From JAEXNA01 sp041676625 (lineage in GTDB: Bacteria; Vulcanimicrobiota; Xenobia; Xenobiales; JADMJV01): a stretch of DNA of 64,000 nucleotides. Made by a program: the position numbers and the translations under genes. Where the stretch lies: the NCBI GenBank assembly GCA_041676625.1, contig JBAYRN010000012.1, positions 1 to 64,000 of the forward strand, read 5' to 3'. Below, piece by piece: positions 8,151-16,832 of this stretch. Within the stretch, counting starts at the first letter, position 1, and every line of letters begins with the position of its first letter. The notes below the pieces were generated by a model, which saw only the letters and a program-made list of their open reading frames with translations, was not told where the DNA came from and did no database searches.

Positions 8151-8614
8151 TGAATATCAATGCAGTCCGACAATCGATCAGTGATTCCGGCGAATGGATA
8201 CCATCGACGTCACAACTAGCATTGCCGAAGGAGGACCTCCGCCCCTCTGAATTGCTTGGGAGTTTAACTACCGACCTCGCGGAGTTCGCCATCATTCGTT
8301 CGATTAGGCTCCTACTATCAAGTGGTCGAATGGAAGAAGCCACGAAATTGGCATCAACGCTACCCAGCAGCTCGGAGGTAGCGTTGAGAATGAAGAAGGT
8401 GCTGGCTCCTCCCGTATTCCAAAGTACCTCCCAGGAATCGCGTTCTGAGATTCAGTCCGACTTCCGCTGGTTGCGAGAGAGGGCTAAAAAGTTCTCGGGT
8501 CGCTGGGTAGCACTGAGGAACGGGAAACTGCTGGCGGCCACAGAGAACTTCAACGACCTAGTGGACGAAGTTCGGTCCAATCAATTAGACGTAACGCTGT
8601 ACCACAGATGCTGA
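8150..8614 (+). CDS. DUF5678-like protein
   Basis: This 154-residue protein has a Ser-rich N-terminal region. Its C-terminal domain of about 50 residues (FRWLRERAKKFSGRWVALRN, then LLAATENFNDLVDEV) matches the pattern of DUF5678: an aromatic/W-L start, G-x-W-V-A-L, a short glycine turn, then a helix. In other bacteria genes of this type are often adjacent to a retropepsin-like protease gene, exactly as here. The function is unknown; being a substrate or partner of the neighbouring protease is an inference from context. It overlaps both neighbours by a few bases. Confidence 0.65.
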   Translation: MNINAVRQSISDSGEWIPSTSQLALPKEDLRPSELLGSLTTDLAEFAIIRSIRLLLSSGRMEEATKLASTLPSSSEVALRMKKVLAPPVFQSTSQESRSEIQSDFRWLRERAKKFSGRWVALRNGKLLAATENFNDLVDEVRSNQLDVTLYHRC

Positions 8615-9069
8615 TGCTTTCTCAAGGTGAGTCGGAGTTCGCGTTTGGGGCGGTTGAGTTTTTGGATGGGTCGCCCAACACGCCTCTTCCAAACGCGAAA
8701 GTGTTCGTACCTGTGGAGTTCTTGGGTCGTGGACTTGAGATTCCCGTGCTTTGCCTCTTAGACACCGGCGCGGATTGGTCTGTTCTAAATTGGGAGATTG
8801 CACTGAAGTTAGGATGTCACGAGCACACACCGATCGGTGAGGTTAGGTACGGAACTCGGCACGGGCCTATCGAAGGAGATCTGGTGAGGGTGCCATACCG
8901 CATCCGAGCTTTGCAAGGGAGAAGTCTAGAAGGTGAGGCTACTTTCTTTTTGAGCAAAGACTGGCCAAAGAACGAACCGTCAATCCTAGGGTATAACGGA
9001 CTCTTGCAACATTTGAATTTCGCATTGAGACCTTCGGAGAATCAGTTTTACTTCGGCTACGCCGTGTAG
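8608..9069 (+). CDS. Retropepsin-like (clan AA) aspartic protease
   Basis: This 153-residue protein has one aspartic-protease motif, LCLLDTGADWSVLN (DTGA, Asp near residue 50), and a C-terminal SILGYNGLL block corresponding to the second conserved hydrophobic-Gly element of retropepsins. Single-motif enzymes of this size work as homodimers. The start (ATG 8608 or ATG 8614) overlaps the stop of the upstream DUF5678-like gene. There is no signal peptide, so it is expected in the cytoplasm. It converges on selD (stop 9132), and I see no terminator in the 62-base gap. Confidence 0.82.
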   Translation: MLMLSQGESEFAFGAVEFLDGSPNTPLPNAKVFVPVEFLGRGLEIPVLCLLDTGADWSVLNWEIALKLGCHEHTPIGEVRYGTRHGPIEGDLVRVPYRIRALQGRSLEGEATFFLSKDWPKNEPSILGYNGLLQHLNFALRPSENQFYFGYAV

Positions 9070-9131
9070 CTCAGGACACGTATCGATTCCAACCATTGTT
9101 CCAACGGTCCGCCGGGGATTCCAAGACGCTT

Positions 9132-10163
9132 CTACGGTTCGACGACGAGCTGGGCTCCCCCGGCTGGGTCGGCGGGGAGTACCCGGCCCACTACGGTCAG
9201 GGAATCCGGAACTTCCACTTCAGCGGGCCAGCACATCAAGAGGCCGCCGGAGGTCTGGGCATCGGTGAGAAGGCCGCGCCAGGCTTCGCTGACCTCGGGG
9301 TTCCAGCTTACGGCGCCCAGGCCTTCAAGCCAGCTTCGATTGGCCCGGGAACCGCCCGGGAAAACGTCCTGGAGGGCAAAATCGAAAGCCGCCTCGTAAA
9401 GCGGAACTCGAGAGGCCTGGATCCGGAAGCTCACGCCCTGGCCCCGAATCATTTCCCAGGCATGGCCCAGAAAGCCGTACCCGGTGATGTCGGTGGCGGC
9501 CCTGACACCGGCACCCCGCATGGCCTCCGCGGCCTGGGCGTTCAAGGTTTTCATACCCTCAAAGGCGTGGCGGATCTCGGCTTCACTCAGCATTTCTCGC
9601 TTGACCGCGGTGGTCAGCACCCCGGTGCCCAGGGGTTTACTCAGAACCAGAAGCTGGCCGGGCCGGGCCCCATCCTTGGTGGTCAGGTGCTCGGGCTGGA
9701 CGAACCCGGTGACAGCCAAACCAAATTTTGGCTCCGGGTCTTCCACCGTGTGTCCGCCGCAGGCTAGAGCCCCCGAAGCCTGGACCCGTTCGGCTCCGCC
9801 GGCCAGGATCTCCGAGAGGGGCTCGTAGCCGAGGGTGGAGACCGGAAAGCAGCAGATGTTCATGGCGGTGTACGGCGTCCCGCCCATGGCATAAACATCC
9901 GACAAAGAATTGGCAGCAGCAATCTGACCGAAGAGGTACGGGTCGTCGCAAAGCGGAGTAAAGAAATCCAGGGTCTGGATCATATACTCTCCGCTGGGCG
10001 AACGCACCACCACGGCATCGTCGGGCACGGCGTCTCCAGCCACCATCCGAGGATCCCTCGGACCGGCTTGTTTTCTCAGTGGTAGCAGAACCTGCTCCAA
10101 ATCCGCGGGGCGGATTTTAGAGGCTCAACCAGCGCACTTTACCATTTTTGTTAGGCGGATCAT
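9132..10163 (-). CDS. selD: Selenide, water dikinase (selenophosphate synthetase), selenocysteine-containing
   Basis: SelD makes selenophosphate from selenide and ATP, the selenium donor for selenocysteine and selenouridine. The conventional frame begins only at TTG 10100 and lacks the catalytic N terminus. Reading on upstream in the same frame gives MIRLTKMVKCAG, then UGA at 10125-10127, then ASKIRPAD. This matches the E. coli N terminus (IRLT, then AGCGCKISP), with UGA at the position of catalytic Cys17 and Lys three residues later. The full protein is 343 residues with U13 and K16, and D49, D66 and D89 fit the metal-binding aspartates; GGHTVEDPEPKFG is the substrate loop. A hairpin immediately after the UGA supports recoding. 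The start ATG 10163 has only a weak ribosome-binding site; ATG 10145 is an alternative. Confidence 0.93.
10095..10122 (-). ncRNA. Candidate SECIS hairpin inside selD mRNA
   Basis: Starting two nt after the UGA, the minus strand can fold into a stem of 4 bp (one wobble), a bulged A (10118) and a perfect 8-bp helix (AAATCCGC at 10110-10117 with GCGGATTT at 10099-10106) closed by a CCC loop (10107-10109). Bacterial SECIS elements lie within about 40 nt downstream of the UGA and bind SelB. The position fits well; the apical loop differs from that of E. coli. Confidence 0.7.
10125..10127 (-). other. In-frame UGA read as selenocysteine (codon 13 of selD)
   Basis: The codon is TGA on the minus strand, flanked by KCAG and ASKIRP. 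It occupies the catalytic Cys/Sec position of SelD. No other in-frame stop occurs between ATG 10163 and 9132. Confidence 0.9.
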
Positions 10164-10208
10164 GGGACCGAGCTTCGAAGAGCCCTCACCGGCTTCCTAT
10201 CGCCGAGC

Positions 10209-10691
10209 TCAGTGCAGGGAGTCTTTGGGAACACGGACTCCTAGAAAATCAAGCAGATAGTGCAGGGTAGCCGGAGGCAAGGGGAGCCGGCCGATCTCGG
10301 CCTGCCTGCTCTTCAGCCACAGACGCGTGGCTTCAGCCTCGGCATCGATACTCTTCAGACAGTCTTGAATGCATTCCATCAGAGGCAGGTCGAGGTCTGG
10401 CTGAGTAAAATCATGCTGGGCCTCTACTTCGGACCAGAACAACTCGAGCACGGCCGGGGTGGCCGCCACGGCACCCGGCCCGATGCCGGCAATCGCCGAC
10501 AAACACGGCTTTAACAGAGCCCTTTCGGTGGACGGCGAGCGCAGAGCATCGCAGAGACGATTCAGCGCCGGATGGGCATCGGCTCCCAGAGCAGCCAGTC
10601 CGCGCATGGCTGCCAACTTGTTCGCGTGCGGCAGAGACCCCGGTGAAGGCCGTTCCCACAACTCGAGCCACCTCTCAACAGGATCATCCAT
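10209..10691 (-). CDS. Small helical (HEAT-like) hypothetical protein
   Basis: Started at ATG 10691 this is a 160-residue protein (MDDPVERWLELWERP...). The longer frame to 10850 adds residues that look non-coding. It is rich in Ala and Leu, with helical pairs such as LAAMRGLAALGADAHPALNRLCDAL and CLSAIAGIGPGAVAATPAVLELF, reminiscent of HEAT-repeat pairs. No signal peptide, no catalytic motif. It lies upstream of selD in the same direction, 45 bases apart, and could be co-transcribed with it. Family not identified. Confidence 0.6.
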   Translation of the reverse strand: MDDPVERWLELWERPSPGSLPHANKLAAMRGLAALGADAHPALNRLCDALRSPSTERALLKPCLSAIAGIGPGAVAATPAVLELFWSEVEAQHDFTQPDLDLPLMECIQDCLKSIDAEAEATRLWLKSRQAEIGRLPLPPATLHYLLDFLGVRVPKDSLH

Positions 10692-10871
10692 ATTTGATTG
10701 GTTTCCCTGGAATAGAGAGCTACTCCTGTGGACTCCCTCTTCAAGGACACTGACAGGTTTTGAGCCTATCTTGGAAACGGTGAAGGAGTTTCGCCAGAAG
10801 CAAAACATCTCCACGTGAAGACATTTGCACTTGGCACCGATACTTCGCATCCGAGATTAAGGAAACCGACA

Positions 10872-13808
10872 ATGAGACATTTACGCCTAGCCAGCTTACT
10901 GATAGGCCTGGCCCTTTTTTGCGCCCCACTTGCGGGCTGCGGGGCTAACGAGGATACTTTTGCTGGCACGCCCCTGCAGCAGTACCCTGAAGAGTTTGTA
11001 GGCCGTCTCGACCTCGGTTTTGGCCAAAATTTTGGAAGTACCACCGTGATCGAGTTCCAAGACCTCGATGGACGACCATTAGCTCAAACCTCGCTTGACG
11101 CTTTCGGGGATTTTCGCCTACCGGCAGCCAGCTTGCCCAGTGCGTTTCGAATCGTGGCTCGAGTCGCTCCCGGTCTTGAATTTGCAAGCGACGTTCGGGA
11201 CTACCCGGCCTCCGGCTCGACCAACATCAACGTGCCCACATCATTGGCCAGCGCCTACCTGCAGGCCAACCCCGGAGAATCTCTGCAGGCTGCCGAAGAT
11301 TTAGTTCGCGCTTATCTTCACTTCCCTCCGGAAAGACGATTGGGGCAGGATATCGAGGAGTCGCCGCGATCCATCTTTTCTCAATACGCCTTCTTTGTTA
11401 AAGCAGCCCAAAACGGAGGTTGGCCGGCCTATCGGGACCAGATCGTCTCTCGGTTGTCCGAGTCCCCTGAGACCAGCCCGGTTTATCGCCTGACCAGAGT
11501 TGAACTCAAGCACGATTTGAGTGCACTCCACCCGGAGCTTGCCGGGGCTCTTCAAAACTTGAGGGCTTCGGGAGACTTCCGGTTAGCGATGACTTCTTTG
11601 TCGGCTCACCCGGTGGAAAATATCGGCCGAAAGCTCAGTGGCGACCACGTCAGGCTCGTCGCTGAGACCGCTCCGGGCTCAGCGCGCTCTGAGGTGCGCA
11701 TGAAGATCTTAAAGAGCATTACGGAAAAAGCCATTGAATCCGCGGTAGACATCGCCATCGATCAAGCCGTTGATGTGGGTTGGACCCACGTGGCCGAAGG
11801 TTTGGGGCTCAACTACGGGACGACGGCCAAGCTTGACGCCATCCAAGAGAGCTTGAACGCTATGCAAGAGTATCTCAATGAACTCGGTAGCACCATCAAT
11901 CAAAACGCCATCGAGGCCGCGGCCAACGAGATCGCTGAAGATATCAGCACCATTTCAGCCCTCAACAGAGACCTGGTCGCCAACAGAGTCGGCACAAATA
12001 TCGATGCAGAGGAACAACCTTTTGTACCGAGTCAGTCGGTAAGCGGTCTTGTCAGTTCACTGTTGGGCTTTGAGGCCCAGACCGCGCTACTCACCATTCA
12101 AAACTCTATGTTGGGAGCCGGACAGCAGTCGAGCCTCCTTGAGGATGTCCGCGATAAACTCTTAGAGGATGACTTCGGCGTGCACTCAAGAGCTGACAAC
12201 GGTCAGTTTGCCGTCAGAAGCAACCAACTCATCGACGAATCTCTGCAGGCCTTCGCCTATTACGCCGGCTACCAACAGTTAGGTGCCAACATTCTTGGTG
12301 AAATCAGCCATCTCGGCACGCAGGCTTCACCACCGCAAAACCCGATCTCGAGTATGCAGATCAGTCAAGGGATCGTGACCGATGCTATCATCTCGCTGAA
12401 GAAGCAGCGCTCCCTATCACCTTTCTATCAAGCCTCGGACAACATCTTTGTCGACCTTCAAGCGGGCCTGATGTGGTACACAGTTATGCAAAGTGAACGC
12501 AGCATGTCCGACGCGCTGGACTACGCTGAGACCTACACCGCGACCGTAACCTATCAGACCAGCCTGCTCGATAGCGAATCGGAGCAACCTTTAGGCTTAC
12601 CGGTGAGCGTCGTTTCAGTCACCTACGACGACTGGCACCTGCCCACAAGAAACGAATATCGGACTCTTCAAGACCGGGCGCGACTGGTAGCCACCGACCG
12701 GCGTGACACTTCGGTTCCCCACTCGGGTGACAACGGCTACGGCGACTACGACAGCGCCTCCCAGGGCTTACCCGCCTTCGGCTTCACCGGACTGAACAAG
12801 CTCAACACCAACGGCAGCATGCTTTGCTCGGATTGGCGCTTTGATAACGATGGTGACTGGTATCCCCAATGGACCGGTAAATTCGACGCAAACAATGAGT
12901 TTATTTTCAATAACGGTGGGCTTACCGATATCGGTCAGACCACCAACAAACGTCCTTTCCTCCTGGTTCGCCCGATCGGGGAACCCGTATTACCGGTGGG
13001 AGAGGATACCTTTTTGGGTACACCAAACACGCCCTATCCTTATCCGTGGAGCGAGATCAGGGCTGAGGAATACCCCTTTCTCGGTCACGTGACCGGAGTG
13101 GTCGGCGGGGGCGGGATAACGCTGGACCAGCTCGGCGCCACCTTAGAGTGGACGGTTACCGTGGGTGGGACCTCCACCCTGGGAGCCAGTAATGATGTTA
13201 CCTGGACCCTCCCCGTCAGGAACTACATTCATCGACTGCTCACCTACTCCGGTGAGGCCGGGTCTGCCGACGTCGAACTGGTCGACTTTAGTGACCTCGT
13301 ATGGTTCACCTCTTCGAATGAAGACATCGCCTCCGTGACTCCAAACGGGAGGATGTACTGGCACGTGGATGACTCCCAAATCCAGAACCTCGACTTTACC
13401 GCTCATGTCTACGACGCGAGCGGAAACGAGAAGTCGTACACCTTTACCGTCAACGAGTATCCACCCGTGCGGCAACTCACCGCTGTTCAGATCTACCCTC
13501 GAAATCGGACCTATTCGGTCCCGGCCGGGAGTCCATCGGTTCAGGAGAAGTACTACTGTATCGCCTACTACTCCGACAACACCGTCAAGGATGTAAGCAG
13601 TGAGGTGACCTGGGAATTGGTGACTAACGATACCGGTGCTCCGGTCGATCCGGATACCGCGACCGTGGCCCCTAAGGGCGATTCCGATCACGGCAACTTC
13701 ATCGGAAAGACCCCACCTGCCGACACCATCCTCAAGCTCAAAGCCTCACTCGGAAGTGAAAGCATCCAAAATGATGAAGTTCTCCTGGAGCTAACCGACG
13801 GAGTCTAG
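10872..13808 (+). CDS. Large lipoprotein with DUF1566 and Ig-like domains
   Basis: ATG 10872 follows AAGGAAA and opens a lipoprotein signal peptide with lipobox L-A-G-C23. The upstream 19 codons in frame (from 10815) would bury the signal, so they are excluded. The 978-residue product has a carboxypeptidase-like beta sandwich start (residues 40-120), a long helical middle region (about 250-520), a DUF1566/Lcl_C domain (about 523-705: D-x-x-x-GLMWY, DDWHLPTRNEYRTL, RPFLLVRP) and C-terminal Ig-like Big_2-type repeats (about 866-976; LTAVQIYPRNRTYSV). DUF1566 proteins are cell-surface components, often exported. A surface adhesin or scaffold role is inference. It converges on the Roadblock genes with a 2-base gap. 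Confidence 0.8.
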   Translation: MRHLRLASLLIGLALFCAPLAGCGANEDTFAGTPLQQYPEEFVGRLDLGFGQNFGSTTVIEFQDLDGRPLAQTSLDAFGDFRLPAASLPSAFRIVARVAPGLEFASDVRDYPASGSTNINVPTSLASAYLQANPGESLQAAEDLVRAYLHFPPERRLGQDIEESPRSIFSQYAFFVKAAQNGGWPAYRDQIVSRLSESPETSPVYRLTRVELKHDLSALHPELAGALQNLRASGDFRLAMTSLSAHPVENIGRKLSGDHVRLVAETAPGSARSEVRMKILKSITEKAIESAVDIAIDQAVDVGWTHVAEGLGLNYGTTAKLDAIQESLNAMQEYLNELGSTINQNAIEAAANEIAEDISTISALNRDLVANRVGTNIDAEEQPFVPSQSVSGLVSSLLGFEAQTALLTIQNSMLGAGQQSSLLEDVRDKLLEDDFGVHSRADNGQFAVRSNQLIDESLQAFAYYAGYQQLGANILGEISHLGTQASPPQNPISSMQISQGIVTDAIISLKKQRSLSPFYQASDNIFVDLQAGLMWYTVMQSERSMSDALDYAETYTATVTYQTSLLDSESEQPLGLPVSVVSVTYDDWHLPTRNEYRTLQDRARLVATDRRDTSVPHSGDNGYGDYDSASQGLPAFGFTGLNKLNTNGSMLCSDWRFDNDGDWYPQWTGKFDANNEFIFNNGGLTDIGQTTNKRPFLLVRPIGEPVLPVGEDTFLGTPNTPYPYPWSEIRAEEYPFLGHVTGVVGGGGITLDQLGATLEWTVTVGGTSTLGASNDVTWTLPVRNYIHRLLTYSGEAGSADVELVDFSDLVWFTSSNEDIASVTPNGRMYWHVDDSQIQNLDFTAHVYDASGNEKSYTFTVNEYPPVRQLTAVQIYPRNRTYSVPAGSPSVQEKYYCIAYYSDNTVKDVSSEVTWELVTNDTGAPVDPDTATVAPKGDSDHGNFIGKTPPADTILKLKASLGSESIQNDEVLLELTDGV

Positions 13809-13810
13809 CC

Positions 13811-14158
13811 TCAAAGCTGTTCTTTGAGAGACTTTGCCGCCTTGTCGATGGAGTAACGAACCATGCCCAGCGAGACATCGTTGCTGGTCAGGACCATCAG
13901 GTAGGTCACTTCGTTGATGCTCTTCAGAAAGATGTGTCCGTTGGAGGCCTCCAGGCTCAGCATGCCGAGCTCCCCCTTGTCGAACTTTTCCTGCATCCCG
14001 GCTTCGGCCGTTTGTAGCAGTTCGGCCGTTTCAGCCCCCAGGAAATCCGCGTCCGGTTCGGCATCTCCCAGGCTGGTGATGAGTAGCCCGTCCTTGCCCA
14101 CGATCAACGAAGCCTCTACACCGGGAGTTTGATTGATTCTCTCCAAGACATCTTCCAC
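13811..14158 (-). CDS. Roadblock/LC7 domain protein
   Basis: This 115-residue protein is a single Roadblock/LC7 fold (VLERINQTPGVEASLIVGKDGLLI..., GNGHIFLKSINEVTYLMVL-type strands, C-terminal helix). It starts at a GTG preceded by AAAGGAG. The family includes MglB, which activates the small GTPase MglA in polarity and gliding control, and dimerises through the beta sheet. No small GTPase gene occurs in this window. It follows the larger Roadblock protein by 17 bases, so the two are probably made together and may heterodimerise. Confidence 0.85.
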   Translation of the reverse strand: MEDVLERINQTPGVEASLIVGKDGLLITSLGDAEPDADFLGAETAELLQTAEAGMQEKFDKGELGMLSLEASNGHIFLKSINEVTYLMVLTSNDVSLGMVRYSIDKAAKSLKEQL

Positions 14159-14175
14159 TTTAACGCTCCTTTATT

Positions 14176-16827
14176 CTAATTGAATACGGATGCCAGCATG
14201 GCTGCGGCACCGGTCAGACGGTTTTGCCAGACCCCCCGGGGGACGTCTGATTTTAGAAAACTGATCAGAAACGCTTCCCCGTCGATGGGTATCAAGCTGT
14301 AGCTTCGCTCTCCCGAAGTCAGCAGGTATTGATGGATCGGTTTGAGTCCCAGGAACTCCATCTCTTGCTCCACGTCACCGATGGCCTGGGTGAGGATCAC
14401 CCCCACCACTTCGGGGTTGATCTCGTCGTTCAGCAGCATGTCGATGGGCAGGCCGTCGCTCGAGGTGACGACGTTGCCCAGCACACCCTCGATGGTGGCC
14501 AATTCTTCGAGGACCTTCTTCATGATGGCCTCCCGAAGAACGGTCTCTCCCGGCAAATCGGTCCCATCCTTGGAGCCTTCACTCACCGTACTGGGAAGCA
14601 TGGCCAACAGGTTCATTTCCTGGGGAAGGGTGTAGTAAGACAGCGAGCTCTCTCCGGCCTCGATCACCAGGGACTCCAGTTGGCCCAGTTCGGCTTCTTC
14701 CAGGCCCCGGCCCAGAACGTCCAGAACGGTCCTGGCGATAGCTCCAGCCCGGTCGAAAGCGGGTCGGTCTTCGTAGCGCCTGGTCATCTCTAGACCTTCG
14801 GGCCCGAGCACGCTCACCAGGGCGTCGCTACCGGCTTCGGCTGCCAGGTCGGCGAGCAATTCTTCCAGCTCACCACCATGGAGCAACTCAGTGCTCGACA
14901 GATACTCCTTGAGTTCACTCACCGAGGCCGAAAGAGAATGGGCCACCGGAGGTCTTTCCACCGGGCTTTCTACCTCGGGCAGAAGCTCCGTGATGGCGGT
15001 TTCTCCCAGGTCCGGCTCCAAGATTGGCTCTGGTTCCGGTACCGGGGGGGCATCTTCCACTTCCGGTATAGTTTCGATTTCAGGCACTTCGGGCAAGGAA
15101 GTCTCGGCGACAGCCCCTGGAACGCCTTCAGTTTCCGGCTCGTCATCCAGCAAGAACTCCGGTCCGGGGATCTCTTCCAAGTCTGCCAAGTCTCCCAGGT
15201 CGATCGCCTCGACCCCCCCTGCAGTCGCCGCCTCCAACTCCGGAGAGGGAGCCTCGTCCAGGGTGGGATCCAGGGCAGCCAGGGGCTCGGAATCAAGCGC
15301 CGACATATCTAAGTCTGGCAGGTCCACGCTCGGTGGCACCGAGTCAGCGGTGGGAGTGGACGTGTCGGACCCGATATCGAGGTCAAGATCGAGATCAAGA
15401 TCGAGGTCCAGGTCGAGGTCAAGATCGAGATCCAGCCCCGAAGACCCGGAGGAAGCCGCGGCCGGTAATCCCAGGTCGCCAAGATCGCTACCAAAATCGT
15501 CCGGCAGCGAGGGAACATCCAGATCCGTGCCCACTTCATCACCCGATAGTGAAAGCCCCACGCCACCGTCAGATCCGGAATCGAGCCCGAAATCCAGATC
15601 CAGACTCAGCAGGTGATCGATATCCTGTTTTTTCTCCGGCTCCGGACCCAGCAGATGCTCTCCCACCAGACGGGCCACATCGATTCGGGTCATAGGCTCA
15701 AAGCGATTCAAGATCTCCCGGACGCTCTCGTAGGAAGTTTCGGTCAAGACCTCTGAGATCTTATCCCCCAGGGTCGCGAGGTCGGAGATCAGGGCCAGCG
15801 GCACTTCCCGCTCACTGCGCGCCAGAACTTGCTCAGCTTCTCCTCCGCCGGTCGAAGGGCTGACCAGAAAGGCCGCATCCGGTTCGTAGTAGTTGGCCCT
15901 GGAAACAAAGCGAAAGGCCTTCTCCGGCGTGACTTCAGACTCTTGGACCTCGAACATGAAGACCGAACCTTCGTAGATGGCAAAGAGATCCACGGTTTCG
16001 TAGTCGCTCTCCAGGGCCCAGCGCAGACTCTTTTCCGAGACTCCGTGGTGAGTGAGCGCTTCGGCCAGGCAGAGAGCCAGCCAGAGATTTCGGTGAGCCA
16101 GGCGCTTGCCCAGGGAGGTGGGGCGAAGAAGTTGGTCGATCCGCTCCTCTGAAATCAAGCGATTGGAGAAGGGGCTTCGAAAGCCACGTTCGGCGGCTTC
16201 TTGTAGGGCCAGAAAGGTGGGAAATCGAGCCAACTCGCGATTGGTGTCGCGATCAAACACCTCGAACTCTCGCTCCAGCAGGCCCTTGCTCACCAGGTCG
16301 TCCACGAAACCGGCGTATTCGTCGGCTCGCTGACCCGCAAAATCGCTCAACATAAGACCGGGATGGCCAGCCACCCGGCCCAGGAGTTCCCGGCACTCGG
16401 GGGCGGTCAAGACCTTGGCGGCTTCCAATTGACCCGGGGCCACCGGAAAGGGGTCCGACTCCTCGGCCACCAGCCGAAACCTTCGGCTGAGCACGGACAG
16501 AGGCGTCCATCTCCAGGCGTCCAGCACCGAAGCGATGGAAGAGCGAAACTCTTCGAAGCGCTCCACCGGAGGCACGTCGGTGTAGATGACTCCGGCCTCC
16601 ACAGCGTCTCGGTCTTCAGATATCCAATAGAAAAGAATATCTTCCTCTTTACCTATAAAGAGCTCACCGCCTCGGCCCGATGGCGCACCGTTGAGATCGA
16701 GCAATTCCCGAAACACCCCCGGCACGTCGCTCACCAACGGCTGGTAAAGGCCCCTTAGCCGCTGCCAGAGATCGTTCTCTTGCTCTTCGGCCACCTTTAC
16801 TCTTAATACTTCACGAAGGACCTGCAT
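14176..16827 (-). CDS. Large Roadblock/LC7 protein with acidic Asp-Leu repeat linker
   Basis: This 883-residue protein has three parts. Residues 1-400 form an unrecognised globular region, including a stretch near 285-330 (FAIYEGSVFMFEVQESEVT) that resembles a PD-(D/E)XK/restriction-like fold but without a clear motif. Residues about 410-640 are acidic and low in complexity, with an alternating Asp-Leu tract. The last 240 residues contain two Roadblock-like units, the second (from MKKVLEELATIEGVLGN) clear and the first (about 655-760) more divergent. GGAGGTG precedes ATG 16827. It lies 5 bases after the giant TPR gene, so all three minus-strand genes form one operon. A scaffold linking a GTPase or polarity module is likely but unproven. 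Confidence 0.75.
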   Translation of the reverse strand: MQVLREVLRVKVAEEQENDLWQRLRGLYQPLVSDVPGVFRELLDLNGAPSGRGGELFIGKEEDILFYWISEDRDAVEAGVIYTDVPPVERFEEFRSSIASVLDAWRWTPLSVLSRRFRLVAEESDPFPVAPGQLEAAKVLTAPECRELLGRVAGHPGLMLSDFAGQRADEYAGFVDDLVSKGLLEREFEVFDRDTNRELARFPTFLALQEAAERGFRSPFSNRLISEERIDQLLRPTSLGKRLAHRNLWLALCLAEALTHHGVSEKSLRWALESDYETVDLFAIYEGSVFMFEVQESEVTPEKAFRFVSRANYYEPDAAFLVSPSTGGGEAEQVLARSEREVPLALISDLATLGDKISEVLTETSYESVREILNRFEPMTRIDVARLVGEHLLGPEPEKKQDIDHLLSLDLDFGLDSGSDGGVGLSLSGDEVGTDLDVPSLPDDFGSDLGDLGLPAAASSGSSGLDLDLDLDLDLDLDLDLDLDIGSDTSTPTADSVPPSVDLPDLDMSALDSEPLAALDPTLDEAPSPELEAATAGGVEAIDLGDLADLEEIPGPEFLLDDEPETEGVPGAVAETSLPEVPEIETIPEVEDAPPVPEPEPILEPDLGETAITELLPEVESPVERPPVAHSLSASVSELKEYLSSTELLHGGELEELLADLAAEAGSDALVSVLGPEGLEMTRRYEDRPAFDRAGAIARTVLDVLGRGLEEAELGQLESLVIEAGESSLSYYTLPQEMNLLAMLPSTVSEGSKDGTDLPGETVLREAIMKKVLEELATIEGVLGNVVTSSDGLPIDMLLNDEINPEVVGVILTQAIGDVEQEMEFLGLKPIHQYLLTSGERSYSLIPIDGEAFLISFLKSDVPRGVWQNRLTGAAAMLASVFN
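15373..15434 (-). repeat. Short tandem repeat encoding alternating Asp-Leu
   Basis: A hexanucleotide-like repeat (GATCTC/GACCTC variants) encodes about nine Asp-Leu dipeptides in the linker of the Roadblock protein. Synonymous variation between units shows it is not a very recent expansion. Confidence 0.8.
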
Positions 16828-16832
16828 ACAGT

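Noticed and set aside
9096..9767. 223-codon plus-strand frame
   Set aside because: Antisense to selD.
15373..15434. CRISPR-like repeat
   Set aside because: No spacers; a coding hexamer repeat.
14891..15616. Ser/Arg-rich plus-strand frame
   Set aside because: Produced by the Asp-Leu repeat of the Roadblock gene read on the other strand.
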